Source: Tabrizicola aquatica
GTDB lineage: Bacteria > Pseudomonadota > Alphaproteobacteria > Rhodobacterales > Rhodobacteraceae
NCBI RefSeq assembly: GCF_002900975.1
Contig: NZ_PJON01000001.1
Location: 310,001-374,000 of the forward strand
Direction: 5' to 3'
Length of the DNA stretch: 64,000 nt
Of the stretch, positions 51,285 to 59,923 are shown piece by piece. The translations under genes were made by a program, and so were the position numbers. Below the pieces are notes generated by a model. That model had not been told where the DNA came from. It did not search any database and saw only the letters and a program-made list of their open reading frames with translations. Each line of letters opens with the position of its first letter. The first letter of the stretch is position 1.

Positions 51285-51614
51285 ATGACAATCAGGGTAC
51301 CGGACGGCGGCGCGACCCAGGTGGACGTGCTGGACGTGGCTGAAGGCCTTTACCGCGAGGCGGCGATCGAGCTTCACCGCACGATCACCGCATTGCGGGC
51401 AGGGGAGTTTTCCGAGGTGAAGTCGGCACAGACAGCGATCCGCGATCTTCGCGCGACGGCGCTGCAGGTGCTTGAGGAAAGGGGAAAAGTTGACAAACTC
51501 CGCAAGCAGATTGCCGGCCAGGTCGGGGCCGGTGGGGCCCTTGACTTCGACGGGGCCCGCGCTGAAATCGGGCGCCGCCTGGCTTGCCTCCGCGACGCCG
51601 GAGGAAGTGGATGA
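51285..51614 (+). CDS. GTA g1, small terminase subunit
   Basis: A 109-residue, mostly helical protein with a coiled-coil-like middle (GLYREAAIELHRTITALRAGEFSEV; LQVLEERGKVDKLRKQI). Size and position directly before the large terminase match RcGTA gene 1, identified as the small terminase TerS. GTA TerS lacks specific pac-site recognition, fitting random packaging of host DNA. Its 3' part overlaps the terL reading frame. Confidence 0.85.
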   Translation: MTIRVPDGGATQVDVLDVAEGLYREAAIELHRTITALRAGEFSEVKSAQTAIRDLRATALQVLEERGKVDKLRKQIAGQVGAGGALDFDGARAEIGRRLACLRDAGGSG

Positions 51615-52902
51615 GTTTCTGGGCGGGCTAAGCCAGAACGCGCTTCTGTCGTTGCCCTGGCTGTTCGAGTTCTGGGCGCTGCCGCATCAGTTGCCGCCGC
51701 GCGGGGACTGGAAAACCTGGGTCATCATGGGCGGGCGCGGCGCGGGCAAGACGCGCGCCGGGTCGGAATGGGTGCGCGCCCAGGTCGAGGGGCCGGGGCC
51801 GGGTGATCCGGGGCGGTCCAAGCGGGTGGCGCTGGTCGGCGAGACGGTGGACCAGGTGCGCGAAGTGATGGTCATGGGGGAAAGCGGGATCCTGGCCTGC
51901 TCGCCCCCTGACCGCAAGCCGGAGTGGCAGGCGACGCGCCAGCAGTTGGTCTGGCCCAATGGCGCGGTGGCGCAGGTCTTTTCGGCACATGAGCCCGAAG
52001 CGATGCGGGGGCCACAGTTCGACGCCGCCTGGGCCGACGAGTTGGGCAAGTGGAAGAAGGGGGCCGAGGCCTGGGACCAACTGCAATTCGCGCTGCGTCT
52101 GGGCAAGAACCCGCAGGCGGTGGTCACGACGACCCCGCGCAACGTGGGGGTGTTGAAGGCGATCCTGAAGAACCCCTCGACGGTCATCACCCATGCCCCT
52201 ACCGAGGCGAACCGGGCCTATCTGGCGGAAAGTTTCCTGGCCGAGGTGCAGGCGCGCTATGGCGGCACGCGCATCGGCCGGCAGGAACTGGAGGGCGTGC
52301 TGGTCGAGGACGAAGAGGGCGCGCTGTGGACCCAGACGATGCTGGAGCGGGCGCGTCTGGACACGCTGCCGGTCTTTAACCGGGTGGTAGTGGCGGTGGA
52401 CCCGCCCGTCACCAGCATGAAGACCAGCGACGAATGCGGGATCGTGGTTGTTGCAGCAGATACACGGGGCGAGCCGAAGGACTGGCGCGCGGTGGTGCTG
52501 GAGGATGCATCGGTGAAGGGGGCGACCCCGGAAGGCTGGGCGCGGGCGGCGCTGGCGGCGATGGAACGGCATGGTGCGGATCGCCTGGTGGCCGAGGTGA
52601 ACCAGGGCGGTGATCTGGTGGAACGGCTGGTCCGCATGGTGGACCCGCTGGTCCCGTTCCGGGCGGTGCATGCGACGCGGTCCAAGATGCTGCGGGCCGA
52701 GCCGGTGGCGGCCCTTTATGAGCAGGGCCGCGTGGCGCATGTCCGGGGTCTACAGGCGCTGGAAGAGCAGATGTGCCGCATGACGGCGACAGGTTGGCAG
52801 GGGGCGGGCTCTCCGGACCGGCTGGACGCGCTGGTCTGGGCGCTGACCGACCTGATGCTGGTGCCGTTGCACGGCGGCCGGCCTAGCGTACGGTCGCTTT
52901 AG
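51541..52902 (+). CDS. GTA g2, large terminase TerL
   Basis: A two-domain DNA packaging motor. ATPase Walker A is VIMGGRGAGKTRAGSEW and Walker B is AAWADELGKW. The RNase-H-like nuclease domain starts at VVVAVDPPVTS and carries a conserved late Asp in SPDRLDALVWAL. No ATG or GTG suits the start. TTG 51541 (MTSTGPALKSGAAW, 453 residues) has GGTGGGG upstream; the frame is open back to 51472, overlapping g1. The order g1-g2-portal is canonical. Confidence 0.94.
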   Translation: MTSTGPALKSGAAWLASATPEEVDEFLGGLSQNALLSLPWLFEFWALPHQLPPRGDWKTWVIMGGRGAGKTRAGSEWVRAQVEGPGPGDPGRSKRVALVGETVDQVREVMVMGESGILACSPPDRKPEWQATRQQLVWPNGAVAQVFSAHEPEAMRGPQFDAAWADELGKWKKGAEAWDQLQFALRLGKNPQAVVTTTPRNVGVLKAILKNPSTVITHAPTEANRAYLAESFLAEVQARYGGTRIGRQELEGVLVEDEEGALWTQTMLERARLDTLPVFNRVVVAVDPPVTSMKTSDECGIVVVAADTRGEPKDWRAVVLEDASVKGATPEGWARAALAAMERHGADRLVAEVNQGGDLVERLVRMVDPLVPFRAVHATRSKMLRAEPVAALYEQGRVAHVRGLQALEEQMCRMTATGWQGAGSPDRLDALVWALTDLMLVPLHGGRPSVRSL

Positions 52903-52991
52903 CCGGTTCAAAGACATTGCAGGGTAATGAAGTCGGGCGCCTCGGGTGGCCCGGGCGGGCGGGCTTTGCCCAAGGCATGAAGGAGCGCGAG

Positions 52992-54176
52992 ATGGTGTTC
53001 GATTTTCTGCGAAAGGCCCCGGCGGCGGTGCCGGAGCGCAAGGCCAGTGCGGTGGGGCGGGTGATCGCCTGGGGGTCCTCGGGCCGGGTGGCCTGGAGCC
53101 CGCGCGATGTGGCCAGCCTGACGCGGACCGGGTTCCAGGCGAACCCGGTGGGCTTTCGCGCCGTGCGCCTGATCGCCGAGGCGGCGGCGGCGCTGCCGCT
53201 GGTCTGCCAAAGCGCCGAGCAGCGGTTCGAAAGCCATCCGGTGCTGGGGCTGATCAACCGGCCAAACGGCGCGCAGGGGCGGGCCGAATTCCTGGAAGCG
53301 GTCTATGGCTACCTGCTGTTGTCGGGAAACGCCTATGTCGAGGCGGTGCCGGGCGCGGACCCCATTCCGGGCGAGCTGCATGTCCTGCGGTCGGACCGGA
53401 TGAACGTGGTGCCCGGCGCGGATGGCTGGCCGATGGGCTATGACTATACGGTGGGCGGGCGGACGCATCGCTATGATGCCTCGGGTCCGGTGACGCCGAT
53501 CTGCCATCTGAAGACCTTTCACCCGATGGATGACCATTACGGGTTGTCGCCGATGCAGGCGGCGGCGGTGGCGGTCGATGTGCATAACAGCGCCAGCGCC
53601 TGGTCGAAGGCGCTCTTGGACAACGCGGCCCGGCCCTCGGGCGCGATCGTCTACAAGGGCGCGGACGGATCGAGCGCGCTGAGCGCCGAACAGTACGACC
53701 GTCTGGTCAGCGAGATGGAGGCGCACCACCAGGGCGCGCGCAACGCCGGCCGGCCGATGTTGCTGGAGGGCGGTCTGGACTGGAAGCCGATGGGGTTCAG
53801 CCCCAGCGACATGGAGTTTCAAAAGACCAAGGAGGCCGCCGCCCGCGAGATCGCGATTGCCTTCGGCATCCCGCCGATGCTGCTGGGGATCCCGGGGGAT
53901 GCGACCTATGCCAATTACCAGGAGGCCAACCGCGCCTTCTATCGGCTGACGGTACTGCCCCTGGCGACGAAGGTGCTGGCCGACATCGCGCACTGGCTGG
54001 CGACCTTCACCGGCGAGGCGGTGGAACTGCGGCCGGACCTGGACCAGGTGCCGGCGCTGGCAGTCGAGCGCGACCAGCAATGGGCGCGGGTGGCGGCGGC
54101 CGGCTTCCTGACGATGGCGGAAAAGCGCAGCCTCTTGGGCCTGCCGCCCCTGACCGATGATCCGGTGGACGCATGA
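52992..54176 (+). CDS. GTA g3, portal protein
   Basis: A 394-residue HK97-type portal (GSSGRVAWSPRDVASLTRTGFQANPVGFRAVRLI; FHPMDDHYGLSPMQAAAVAVD; GIPPMLLGIPGDATYANYQEANR). It forms the dodecameric DNA gateway at the head vertex. ATG 52992 has AAGGAG 7 bases upstream and gives the family-like MVFDFLRKAP. Earlier in-frame starts at 52917 and 52977 add unlikely leader residues. The stop overlaps the next ATG. Confidence 0.95.
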   Translation: MVFDFLRKAPAAVPERKASAVGRVIAWGSSGRVAWSPRDVASLTRTGFQANPVGFRAVRLIAEAAAALPLVCQSAEQRFESHPVLGLINRPNGAQGRAEFLEAVYGYLLLSGNAYVEAVPGADPIPGELHVLRSDRMNVVPGADGWPMGYDYTVGGRTHRYDASGPVTPICHLKTFHPMDDHYGLSPMQAAAVAVDVHNSASAWSKALLDNAARPSGAIVYKGADGSSALSAEQYDRLVSEMEAHHQGARNAGRPMLLEGGLDWKPMGFSPSDMEFQKTKEAAAREIAIAFGIPPMLLGIPGDATYANYQEANRAFYRLTVLPLATKVLADIAHWLATFTGEAVELRPDLDQVPALAVERDQQWARVAAAGFLTMAEKRSLLGLPPLTDDPVDA

Positions 54177-54418
54177 CGTCACGGCGCAGCGAGGGCGGCT
54201 CGCGCTTCCTTTACGACAGTTTTGACGCGGCGACGGCCCGGATCGAGGCGAACGAACGTGTGGCGGACGAGCGCTGGGCGGGGCTGGAGTACCGGCTGGG
54301 GCTGATCGAGGCCACGCTGGAGCGGTTGGAGAAACGGATCTGGGTCGGCGTCTACGGTGTGGCGGCGTTCCTGATGGCGCAGATGGCCGAAACGGTCATC
54401 CAGGCAGCGATGAGGTGA
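54173..54418 (+). CDS. GTA g3.5, head formation protein
   Basis: An 81-residue protein: helical charged N-terminal part (FDAATARIEANERVADERWAGLEYRLGLIEATLERLEKRI) and one C-terminal hydrophobic helix (VGVYGVAAFLMAQMAE). It matches RcGTA gene 3.5 by position between portal and protease and by the 4-base overlap with g3. It is required for capsid formation in RcGTA; the mechanism is unknown. Confidence 0.85.
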   Translation: MTSRRSEGGSRFLYDSFDAATARIEANERVADERWAGLEYRLGLIEATLERLEKRIWVGVYGVAAFLMAQMAETVIQAAMR

Positions 54419-54422
54419 GCAG

Positions 54423-54974
54423 ATGAGGGATTACGGGGCACCGGAGCGCAAGTTCCACCGGCCAGAGCAGGGCCTGGTGGTCAGCGAAGGGCATGTGGTG
54501 GAGGGCTATGCCTCGCTGTTCGGCAAGACCGACCAGGGCGGGGATGTGGTGGTGAAGGGCGCCTATGCAGCCAGCCTGAAGCGGCTGGCGGCGCGGGGGG
54601 GGCGGGTCAAGATGCTGTGGCAGCACGACCCCGCGCAGCCCATCGGCGTCTGGGACGAGGTGCGCGAGGACGGGATGGGCCTTTGGGTCAAGGGCCGCAT
54701 CCTGACCGAAGTGGACAAGGGCCGCGAAGTGGCGGCGCTGGTCCAGGCCGGGGCCATCGACGGCCTCTCCATCGGCTATCGCACGGTCAAGGCGGAGCGT
54801 GACGGCAAGGGCACGCGCCGTCTGTCGGAGCTGGAGCTTTGGGAGGTCTCGCTGGTGACCTTCCCGATGCTTCCCGAAGCGCGGGTTGCGGCCAAGGCAG
54901 ATGCCCTGGACGACGGCTGGCGCGATATTGCGGCGGTCTTCGAGGATGCGCGCCGCACCCTGGCCGGGCTTTAG
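54423..54974 (+). CDS. GTA g4, prohead maturation protease
   Basis: A 183-residue HK97-type serine protease. N-terminal VVEGYASLFGKTDQGGDVVVKGAY; catalytic His in MLWQHDPAQPIGVWDE; catalytic Ser in GAIDGLSIGYRTVKAE. It would process the N-terminal delta domain of the capsid protein encoded next, about 30 bases downstream. Confidence 0.95.
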   Translation: MRDYGAPERKFHRPEQGLVVSEGHVVEGYASLFGKTDQGGDVVVKGAYAASLKRLAARGGRVKMLWQHDPAQPIGVWDEVREDGMGLWVKGRILTEVDKGREVAALVQAGAIDGLSIGYRTVKAERDGKGTRRLSELELWEVSLVTFPMLPEARVAAKADALDDGWRDIAAVFEDARRTLAGL

Positions 54975-55004
54975 CGAAGGCCACTAGCAGGAGAAGGACT
55001 GAAG

Positions 55005-56201
55005 ATGACCGAGACGAAGGCTCGGGCCGGGGAAGATATTCCCTCTGCCCAGACTCCGGCCGCCGAGGCGAAGGCTGCCATGACCGGGTTCCTGAACGAA
55101 TTCAACCGCTTTCAGGACGACGTGAAATCCAAACTGAAACATCAGGAAGAGCGACTGACCATGCTGAACGCAAAGACGATGGCCTATGGCCGCCCCGCAC
55201 TTTCGGCCCGTGCGGATGTGGAAGTGCCGCATCAGAAGGCGTTCAACGCCTATCTGCGGTCGGGCGATGATGACGGGCTGCGCGGCCTGACCCTGGAAGG
55301 CAAGGCGATGTCGACCGCCGTCGCCGCCGATGGCGGCTATCTGGTCGATCCGCAGACTGCGGACCGGGTCCAGTCGATGCTGATGGCGACCTCCAGCCTG
55401 CGGTCGGTGGCCAATGTCGTGCAGGTCGAGGCGACCTCGTTCGACGTGATCGTCGACCGGTCCGAGGTCGGTTCGGGCTGGGCGACCGAGACCGCCGCCA
55501 CCACCGAGACCGCGACCCCGGTGATCGAGCGCATCTCGATCAAGCTGCACGAACTGGCCGCGATGCCGAAGGCCAGCCAGCGCCTGCTGGATGACAGCGC
55601 CTTTGACGTCGAAGGCTGGCTGGCCGAGAAGATCGCGACCCGCTTCATCCGGGCCGAAGCGGCGGCCTTCATCAACGGCGATGGCGTGGACAAGCCGAAG
55701 GGTATTCTCCTCCCGACCAAGGTGGCGAATGACACGTGGGCCTGGGGTCAGATCGGCTATGTCCCCACCGGCGCGGCGGCGGATTTCGCGGCCACGAACC
55801 CGGCCGATTGCATCATCAACCTGGTCTATGCGCTGGGTGCGGACTATCGGGCGAACGGGACCTTCGTGATGAACTCGAAAACCGTGGGTGCGGTGCGCAA
55901 GATGAAGGATGCCGACGGCCGTTTCCTGTGGTCCGATGGCCTGGCGGCCGGTGAGCCGTCGCGCTTGATGGGCTATCCGGTGCTGGTCAGCGAGGACATG
56001 CCGGACATCGCTGCCGGTGCCTATGCCATCGCCTTCGGTGACTTCCGCGCGGCCTATACCATCGCCGAGCGCCCGGACCTGCGCATCCTGCGCGACCCCT
56101 TCAGCGCCAAGCCGAATGTCCTGTTCTATGCCAACAAGCGCGTCGGCGGCGACATCACCGACTTTGCGGCGATCAAGCTGCTGAAGATCGCGGTGTCCTG
56201 A
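55005..56201 (+). CDS. GTA g5, major capsid protein (HK97 fold)
   Basis: A 398-residue protein. The first about 100 residues are a charged helical delta domain (FLNEFNRFQDDVKSKLKHQEERL), expected to be cleaved by g4. The HK97-fold core includes STAVAADGGYLVDPQTADRV and YPVLVSEDMPDIAAGAYAIAFGDF. It has GGAGAAGG as ribosome site, suiting high expression. A strong hairpin follows 8 bases after the stop. Confidence 0.97.
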   Translation: MTETKARAGEDIPSAQTPAAEAKAAMTGFLNEFNRFQDDVKSKLKHQEERLTMLNAKTMAYGRPALSARADVEVPHQKAFNAYLRSGDDDGLRGLTLEGKAMSTAVAADGGYLVDPQTADRVQSMLMATSSLRSVANVVQVEATSFDVIVDRSEVGSGWATETAATTETATPVIERISIKLHELAAMPKASQRLLDDSAFDVEGWLAEKIATRFIRAEAAAFINGDGVDKPKGILLPTKVANDTWAWGQIGYVPTGAAADFAATNPADCIINLVYALGADYRANGTFVMNSKTVGAVRKMKDADGRFLWSDGLAAGEPSRLMGYPVLVSEDMPDIAAGAYAIAFGDFRAAYTIAERPDLRILRDPFSAKPNVLFYANKRVGGDITDFAAIKLLKIAVS

Positions 56202-56208
56202 TGCCTTG

Positions 56209-56233
56209 GGCCCGGTCCCAACGGGGCCGGGCC
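56209..56233 (+). terminator. Hairpin after the GTA capsid gene
   Basis: GGCCCGGTCCC pairs with GGGGCCGGGCC (one T-G pair) around AAC: an 11-bp stem. There is no T-run after it, so partial termination or protection of the upstream capsid mRNA is more likely than full termination. Confidence 0.55.
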
Positions 56234-56283
56234 ATTCCCGTGCCTGATTTCCCAAAGGCCCGGCCGCGGGCGGAGAGCTGATC

Positions 56284-56880
56284 ATGATGTTGACCGAAGA
56301 GACTCCGGTGCCGTCCGCGGCCCTGCCGGTGGAGGAGATGAAGGACCATCTGCGGATGGGTTCGGGCTTTGCCGAGGACGGGCTGCAGGATGGGTTGATC
56401 GAGACCTACCTTCGCGCGGCGATGGCCGCGATCGAGGGGCGGATCGGCAAGATGCTGTTCCGCCGGCGCTTCCTGTGGCTGCTGGATGGCTGGCGCGACG
56501 CCGAGCAGGCGCTGCCGGTCTCGCCGGTTGCCAGCGTCGAGAGTGTCACGCTGGTTGATGCTGCCGGGGCCGAGACGGTTGTGGCGGCAGCCGCCTACCG
56601 CGTGGTGCCGGACCTGCACCGGCCGCGGCTGGCGGGTCGGGGCGGGGCGCTGCCGACGATTCCATCGGAAGGGATGGTAAAGGTGGTGTTTGACGCGGGC
56701 TTCGGCCCGGCCTGGACCGACATCCCGGCCGATCTGCGGCAGGCGGTGCTGCTGCTGGCCGGCGAGTATTACGAGCATCGCCACGATGACGGCGCCCAGG
56801 CCTCGGGCCTGCCCTTCGGCGTGGTCGCGCTGATCGAGCGCTGGCGCACGGTGCGCATCCTGGGGGGGGGCAAGAAATGA
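56284..56880 (+). CDS. GTA g6, head-tail connector/adaptor protein
   Basis: A 198-residue protein with the gp6-like pattern: VEEMKDHLRMGSGFAEDGLQDGLIETYLRAAMAAIEGRIGK at the N-terminus and AVLLLAGEYYEHRHDDG near the C-terminus. It forms the ring below the portal. ATG 56284 and 56287 are consecutive; either can be used. The stop overlaps the g7 ATG (ATGA). Confidence 0.92.
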   Translation: MMLTEETPVPSAALPVEEMKDHLRMGSGFAEDGLQDGLIETYLRAAMAAIEGRIGKMLFRRRFLWLLDGWRDAEQALPVSPVASVESVTLVDAAGAETVVAAAAYRVVPDLHRPRLAGRGGALPTIPSEGMVKVVFDAGFGPAWTDIPADLRQAVLLLAGEYYEHRHDDGAQASGLPFGVVALIERWRTVRILGGGKK

Positions 56881-57215
56881 ACGCCCCCCATCTGAATCGG
56901 GCGCTGGTGCTGGAGGGGGTGGTTCGCACCCCCGACGGGGCGGGCGGTTTCACCTCGGTCTGGACGGCGCTGGGCACGCTTTGGGCCGAAGTGCTGCCGG
57001 GGTCAGGGAACGACACGCTTGGCGAGGAGCGGATGCTGTCCGCCGTCCCCTACCGGATCACCGTTCGCGGGGCGCCCAGCGGATCGGGCCTGCGGCCGAA
57101 GGCGGGACACCGGTTCCGGGAGGACGCGCGGCTGTTCCAGATCCAGGCGGTGACCGAACGCGATCCGCAGGGCCGCTATCTGACCTGTTTCGCCCGCGAG
57201 GAGGTGCCGAAATGA
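56877..57215 (+). CDS. GTA g7, head-tail joining (stopper) protein
   Basis: A 112-residue beta-rich protein (LVLEGVVRTPDGAGGFTSVWTALGTLWAEV; RLFQIQAVTERDPQGRYLTCFARE), the SPP1 gp16/HK97 gp10-like head closure type. It overlaps g6 and g8 by 4 bases each. Confidence 0.9.
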   Translation: MNAPHLNRALVLEGVVRTPDGAGGFTSVWTALGTLWAEVLPGSGNDTLGEERMLSAVPYRITVRGAPSGSGLRPKAGHRFREDARLFQIQAVTERDPQGRYLTCFAREEVPK

Positions 57216-57607
57216 GCTACAGCGCAGCGCCCGCCCTGCAGACGGCGGTGTTTCAGCGGTTGTCGGACTGGCCGGCCCTGGCCGGCGTGGCGATCTATGA
57301 CGCGGTGCCGCCGAACGTCACCGGAACCTTTGTCCTGATCGGACCGGAAGAGGCGCGCGACCAGTCCGACAAGTCGGGCGCGGGGGCCGAGCATCAGATG
57401 GTGATCAGCGTGATCACCGACGCGACGGGGTTTCTGTCGATCAAGTCGATTGCCGCCAACATCTCGGATGCCTTGATCGGGGCGCCACTGACGTTGTCGC
57501 GGGGCGCGCTGGTCAGCCTGTTCTTCCAGCGGGCAAGCGCCCGCCGGATCGAAGAAGGCGAGACGCGGCGGATCGACCTGACCTTCCGGGCGCGGGTTCA
57601 GTTGTAG
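57212..57607 (+). CDS. GTA g8, tail terminator protein
   Basis: A 131-residue DUF3168-type protein: SAAPALQTAVFQRLSDWPALAGVAIYD, FVLIGPEEARDQSDKSGAGAEHQMVISV and a C-terminal RRIEEGETRRIDLTFRARV. It caps the tail tube at the head interface. The chosen ATG overlaps the g7 stop; an upstream open frame lies only within g7. Confidence 0.92.
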   Translation: MSYSAAPALQTAVFQRLSDWPALAGVAIYDAVPPNVTGTFVLIGPEEARDQSDKSGAGAEHQMVISVITDATGFLSIKSIAANISDALIGAPLTLSRGALVSLFFQRASARRIEEGETRRIDLTFRARVQL

Positions 57608-57628
57608 CCCAGCCTTCCCCGACACCAG

Positions 57629-57650
57629 CCCTTCCCCATCCGGGGAAGGG
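57629..57650. repeat. Hairpin between GTA g8 and g9
   Basis: CCCTTCCCC and GGGGAAGGG form a 9-bp perfect stem with an ATCC loop. A second small palindrome, GGCGCC-A-GGCGCC, follows at about 57653. They lie in the only sizeable gap (86 bases) between g8 and g9. Confidence 0.6.
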
Positions 57651-57693
57651 ACGGCGCCAGGCGCCACCTTTCATCCCATGACGGAGAGCGAAC

Positions 57694-58107
57694 ATGGCTG
57701 TGCAAAGCGGCAAGGATCTGCTAATCAAGATCGACCAGACGGGGGACGGCCAGTTCGTCACCATCGCGGGCCTTCGCGCCGCGCGGATCAGCTTCAATAC
57801 GGAATCGGTGGATGTCACCAGCCTGGAAAGCCAGGGCGGGTGGCGTGAACTTCTGGCGGGGGCGGGGGTCAAGTCGGCCTCGATCTCGGGCTCGGGCGTG
57901 TTCCGGGACGAGAACACGGATGAGCGGGCACGCCAGGTGTTCTTCAACGGAGAGATCCCGGATTTCCAGGTGGTGATCCCAAGCTTTGGAATCATCGAGG
58001 GACCCTTCCAGATCACCTCGATCGAGTATTCCGGCAGCCATAATGACGAGGCGACCTACGAGATGGCGATGGCCTCGGCCGGCGCTTTGACCTTCACGGC
58101 GCTTTGA
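57694..58107 (+). CDS. GTA g9, major tail tube protein
   Basis: A 137-residue beta-rich protein of the TP901-1/lambda gpV-like tail tube family: GKDLLIKIDQTGDGQFVTIAGLRAARISFNTESVDVTS, ASISGSGVFRDENTDERARQ. It polymerises into the tail tube. It starts after the hairpin gap with GGAGAG as ribosome site. Confidence 0.95.
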   Translation: MAVQSGKDLLIKIDQTGDGQFVTIAGLRAARISFNTESVDVTSLESQGGWRELLAGAGVKSASISGSGVFRDENTDERARQVFFNGEIPDFQVVIPSFGIIEGPFQITSIEYSGSHNDEATYEMAMASAGALTFTAL

Positions 58108-58108
58108 C

Positions 58109-58429
58109 ATGGCGAACCCTTGGGCGGGCGAGGTGGCGATCTGGCTGGACGGCCAGCGCCATGTGGCGAAGCTGACGCTGGGCGCCTTGGCCGAGCTGGA
58201 AGAGGCGCTGGAGACGGGGTCGCTCTTGGACCTGGTGCTGCGGTTCGAGGAGCGGCGGTTCAGCACGCGGGACGTGCTGGCGCTGATCGTCGCCGGGCTG
58301 CGCGGCGGTGGCTGGCAGGGTTCGGCCGCCGACCTGTTGCGGGTCGAGATAGGCGGCGGGCCCGTCGAGGCGGCGCGGGCGGCGGCCGAGCTTCTGGCGC
58401 GGGCGTTTGCCTTGCCGGAAGAGACATGA
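58109..58429 (+). CDS. GTA g10, tail assembly protein
   Basis: A 106-residue protein (GEVAIWLDGQRHVAKLTLGALAELEEALETGSL...; DVLALIVAGLRGGGW) of the GTA-gp10 family, comparable to tail assembly chaperones. It begins one base after the g9 stop and overlaps the next gene by 4 bases. Confidence 0.9.
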   Translation: MANPWAGEVAIWLDGQRHVAKLTLGALAELEEALETGSLLDLVLRFEERRFSTRDVLALIVAGLRGGGWQGSAADLLRVEIGGGPVEAARAAAELLARAFALPEET

Positions 58430-58674
58430 GCGCCGGGCAACGGATCGACTGGCGCGGGCTGATGCAGGCCGGCCTGCACGGGCTGGGCCTGGAGCCGGCG
58501 GTCTTCTGGCGTCTGACGCCCGTGGAACTGCGGATCATGCTGGGGCGGGAGGGTCTGGTCCCGCCCCTGACACGCGCGCGGCTGGCGGAACTTGCCGCCG
58601 CGTTCCCCGATGCAAGGAAGGATCAGGGCGATGGCGGAAATCGGAACGATGCAGGAGCAGCTTCAGGCGCTTGA
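58426..58674 (+). CDS. GTA g10.1, tail assembly chaperone (DUF2376-like)
   Basis: An 82-residue protein: IDWRGLMQAGLHGLGLEPAVFWRLTPVELRIMLG. The pair with g10 matches RcGTA g10/g10.1. The last 44 bases overlap the tape-measure start in another frame. The C-terminal Gly/Asn/Ala-rich end (GDGGNRNDAGAASGA) is encoded in that overlap. Confidence 0.88.
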   Translation: MSAGQRIDWRGLMQAGLHGLGLEPAVFWRLTPVELRIMLGREGLVPPLTRARLAELAAAFPDARKDQGDGGNRNDAGAASGA

Positions 58675-59281
58675 GGCGCAGTTGGGCTCCTCGGTGTCGA
58701 TGGTGGCGGCGTTCGACGGGGAACTGGCCCGGATGCGCGAGACGATGATCTTTACGGGCCGCGAGGTGAACACGCTGTCCAGCGGGATCAGCGGCGGTCT
58801 GCGGAAGGCGTTCGACGGGCTGATCTTCGACGGGATGAAGCTGAACGACGCGCTGAAATCGGTGGCGAACACCATCGTGGACACCGTCTATTCCATCGCG
58901 ATGAAACCGGTGACGGGTGCGCTGGGTGGGCTTCTGGCGCAGGGGATCTCTGGTGTCATGGGGGCAGGGATGCCCTTTGCCAACGGTGGAGCGTTCAGTC
59001 AGGGCCGGGTGATGCCTTTCGCCAAGGGCGGGGTCGTATCGTCCCCCACGACCTTTCCGATGCGGGGGGGGATGGGCTTGATGGGCGAGGCGGGGCCGGA
59101 GGCGATCATGCCGCTGGCCCGGGGCCCGGATGGCCGGTTGGGGGTGCAGGCCGGCGGGGGCAGGGCGGTCAACGTGGTGATGAACATCACGACCCCGGAC
59201 GTTCAGGGCTTTCAGCGCAGCCAATCCCAGGTCGCCGCCCAGGTCAGCCGCGCACTGGCGCGCGGCCAACGCAATCGCTGA
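58631..59281 (+). CDS. GTA g11, tape measure protein
   Basis: A 216-residue protein, short as expected for the very short GTA tail. N-terminal helical/coiled region (MQEQLQALEAQLGSSVSMVAAFDGELARMRE), a hydrophobic Gly-rich centre (GALGGLLAQGISGVMGAGM), and a C-terminal GEAGPEAIMPLARGPDGRLGV motif shared with phage lambda-type tape measures. ATG 58631 has AAGGA upstream. It determines tail length. Confidence 0.93.
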   Translation: MAEIGTMQEQLQALEAQLGSSVSMVAAFDGELARMRETMIFTGREVNTLSSGISGGLRKAFDGLIFDGMKLNDALKSVANTIVDTVYSIAMKPVTGALGGLLAQGISGVMGAGMPFANGGAFSQGRVMPFAKGGVVSSPTTFPMRGGMGLMGEAGPEAIMPLARGPDGRLGVQAGGGRAVNVVMNITTPDVQGFQRSQSQVAAQVSRALARGQRNR

Positions 59282-59290
59282 GGAAAGATC

Positions 59291-59923
59291 ATGGCCTTTC
59301 ACGAAATACGCTTCCCGGCGAACCTGAGTTTCGGTTCGGTCGGCGGTCCCGAGCGGCGGACCGAGATCGTGACGCTTGCCAACGGGTTCGAGGAACGCAA
59401 CACCCCCTGGGCCCATTCCCGCCGGCGCTATGATGCTGGCGTCGGGCTGCGGTCGCTGGACGACGTGGCGACCTTGATCGCGTTCTTCGAGGCGCGGACC
59501 GGCCAGTTGCACGGGTTTCGCTGGAAGGACTGGTCGGACTTCAAGTCGTGCCTGCCCTCGGGCACGCCGGCCCCCGACGATCAGCTTGTCGGGATTGGCG
59601 ACGGCGTGACCACCGTATTTCAGCTGTACAAGACCTATGTCTCGGGCCTGGAGACCTATACCAGGCCGATCCGCAAGCCGGTGGCAGGCACGGTGGTGGT
59701 CGCTGTCGCTGACGATCCCAAGATCGAGGGGCTGGAGTTCTCGGTCGATGTGGCAACGGGGGAGATCACCTTTGCGGTGCCGCCCGATGTCGGGACCCGC
59801 GTAACGGCAGGATTCGAATTCGACGTGCCGGTCCGGTTCGATACGGATGCGATCCAGACCTCGGTCGCGTCGTTCCAGGCGGGGGATGTGCCCGCGGTTC
59901 CAGTGGTGGAGGTCCGTCTATGA
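59291..59923 (+). CDS. GTA g12, distal tail protein (DUF2460)
   Basis: A 210-residue protein: FHEIRFPANLSFGSVGGPERRTEIVTLANGFEERNTPWAHSRRRYD and FFEARTGQLHGFRWKDWSDFKSC are the DUF2460 core. It forms the distal tail ring at the tube tip. It overlaps g13 by 4 bases. Confidence 0.94.
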   Translation: MAFHEIRFPANLSFGSVGGPERRTEIVTLANGFEERNTPWAHSRRRYDAGVGLRSLDDVATLIAFFEARTGQLHGFRWKDWSDFKSCLPSGTPAPDDQLVGIGDGVTTVFQLYKTYVSGLETYTRPIRKPVAGTVVVAVADDPKIEGLEFSVDVATGEITFAVPPDVGTRVTAGFEFDVPVRFDTDAIQTSVASFQAGDVPAVPVVEVRL

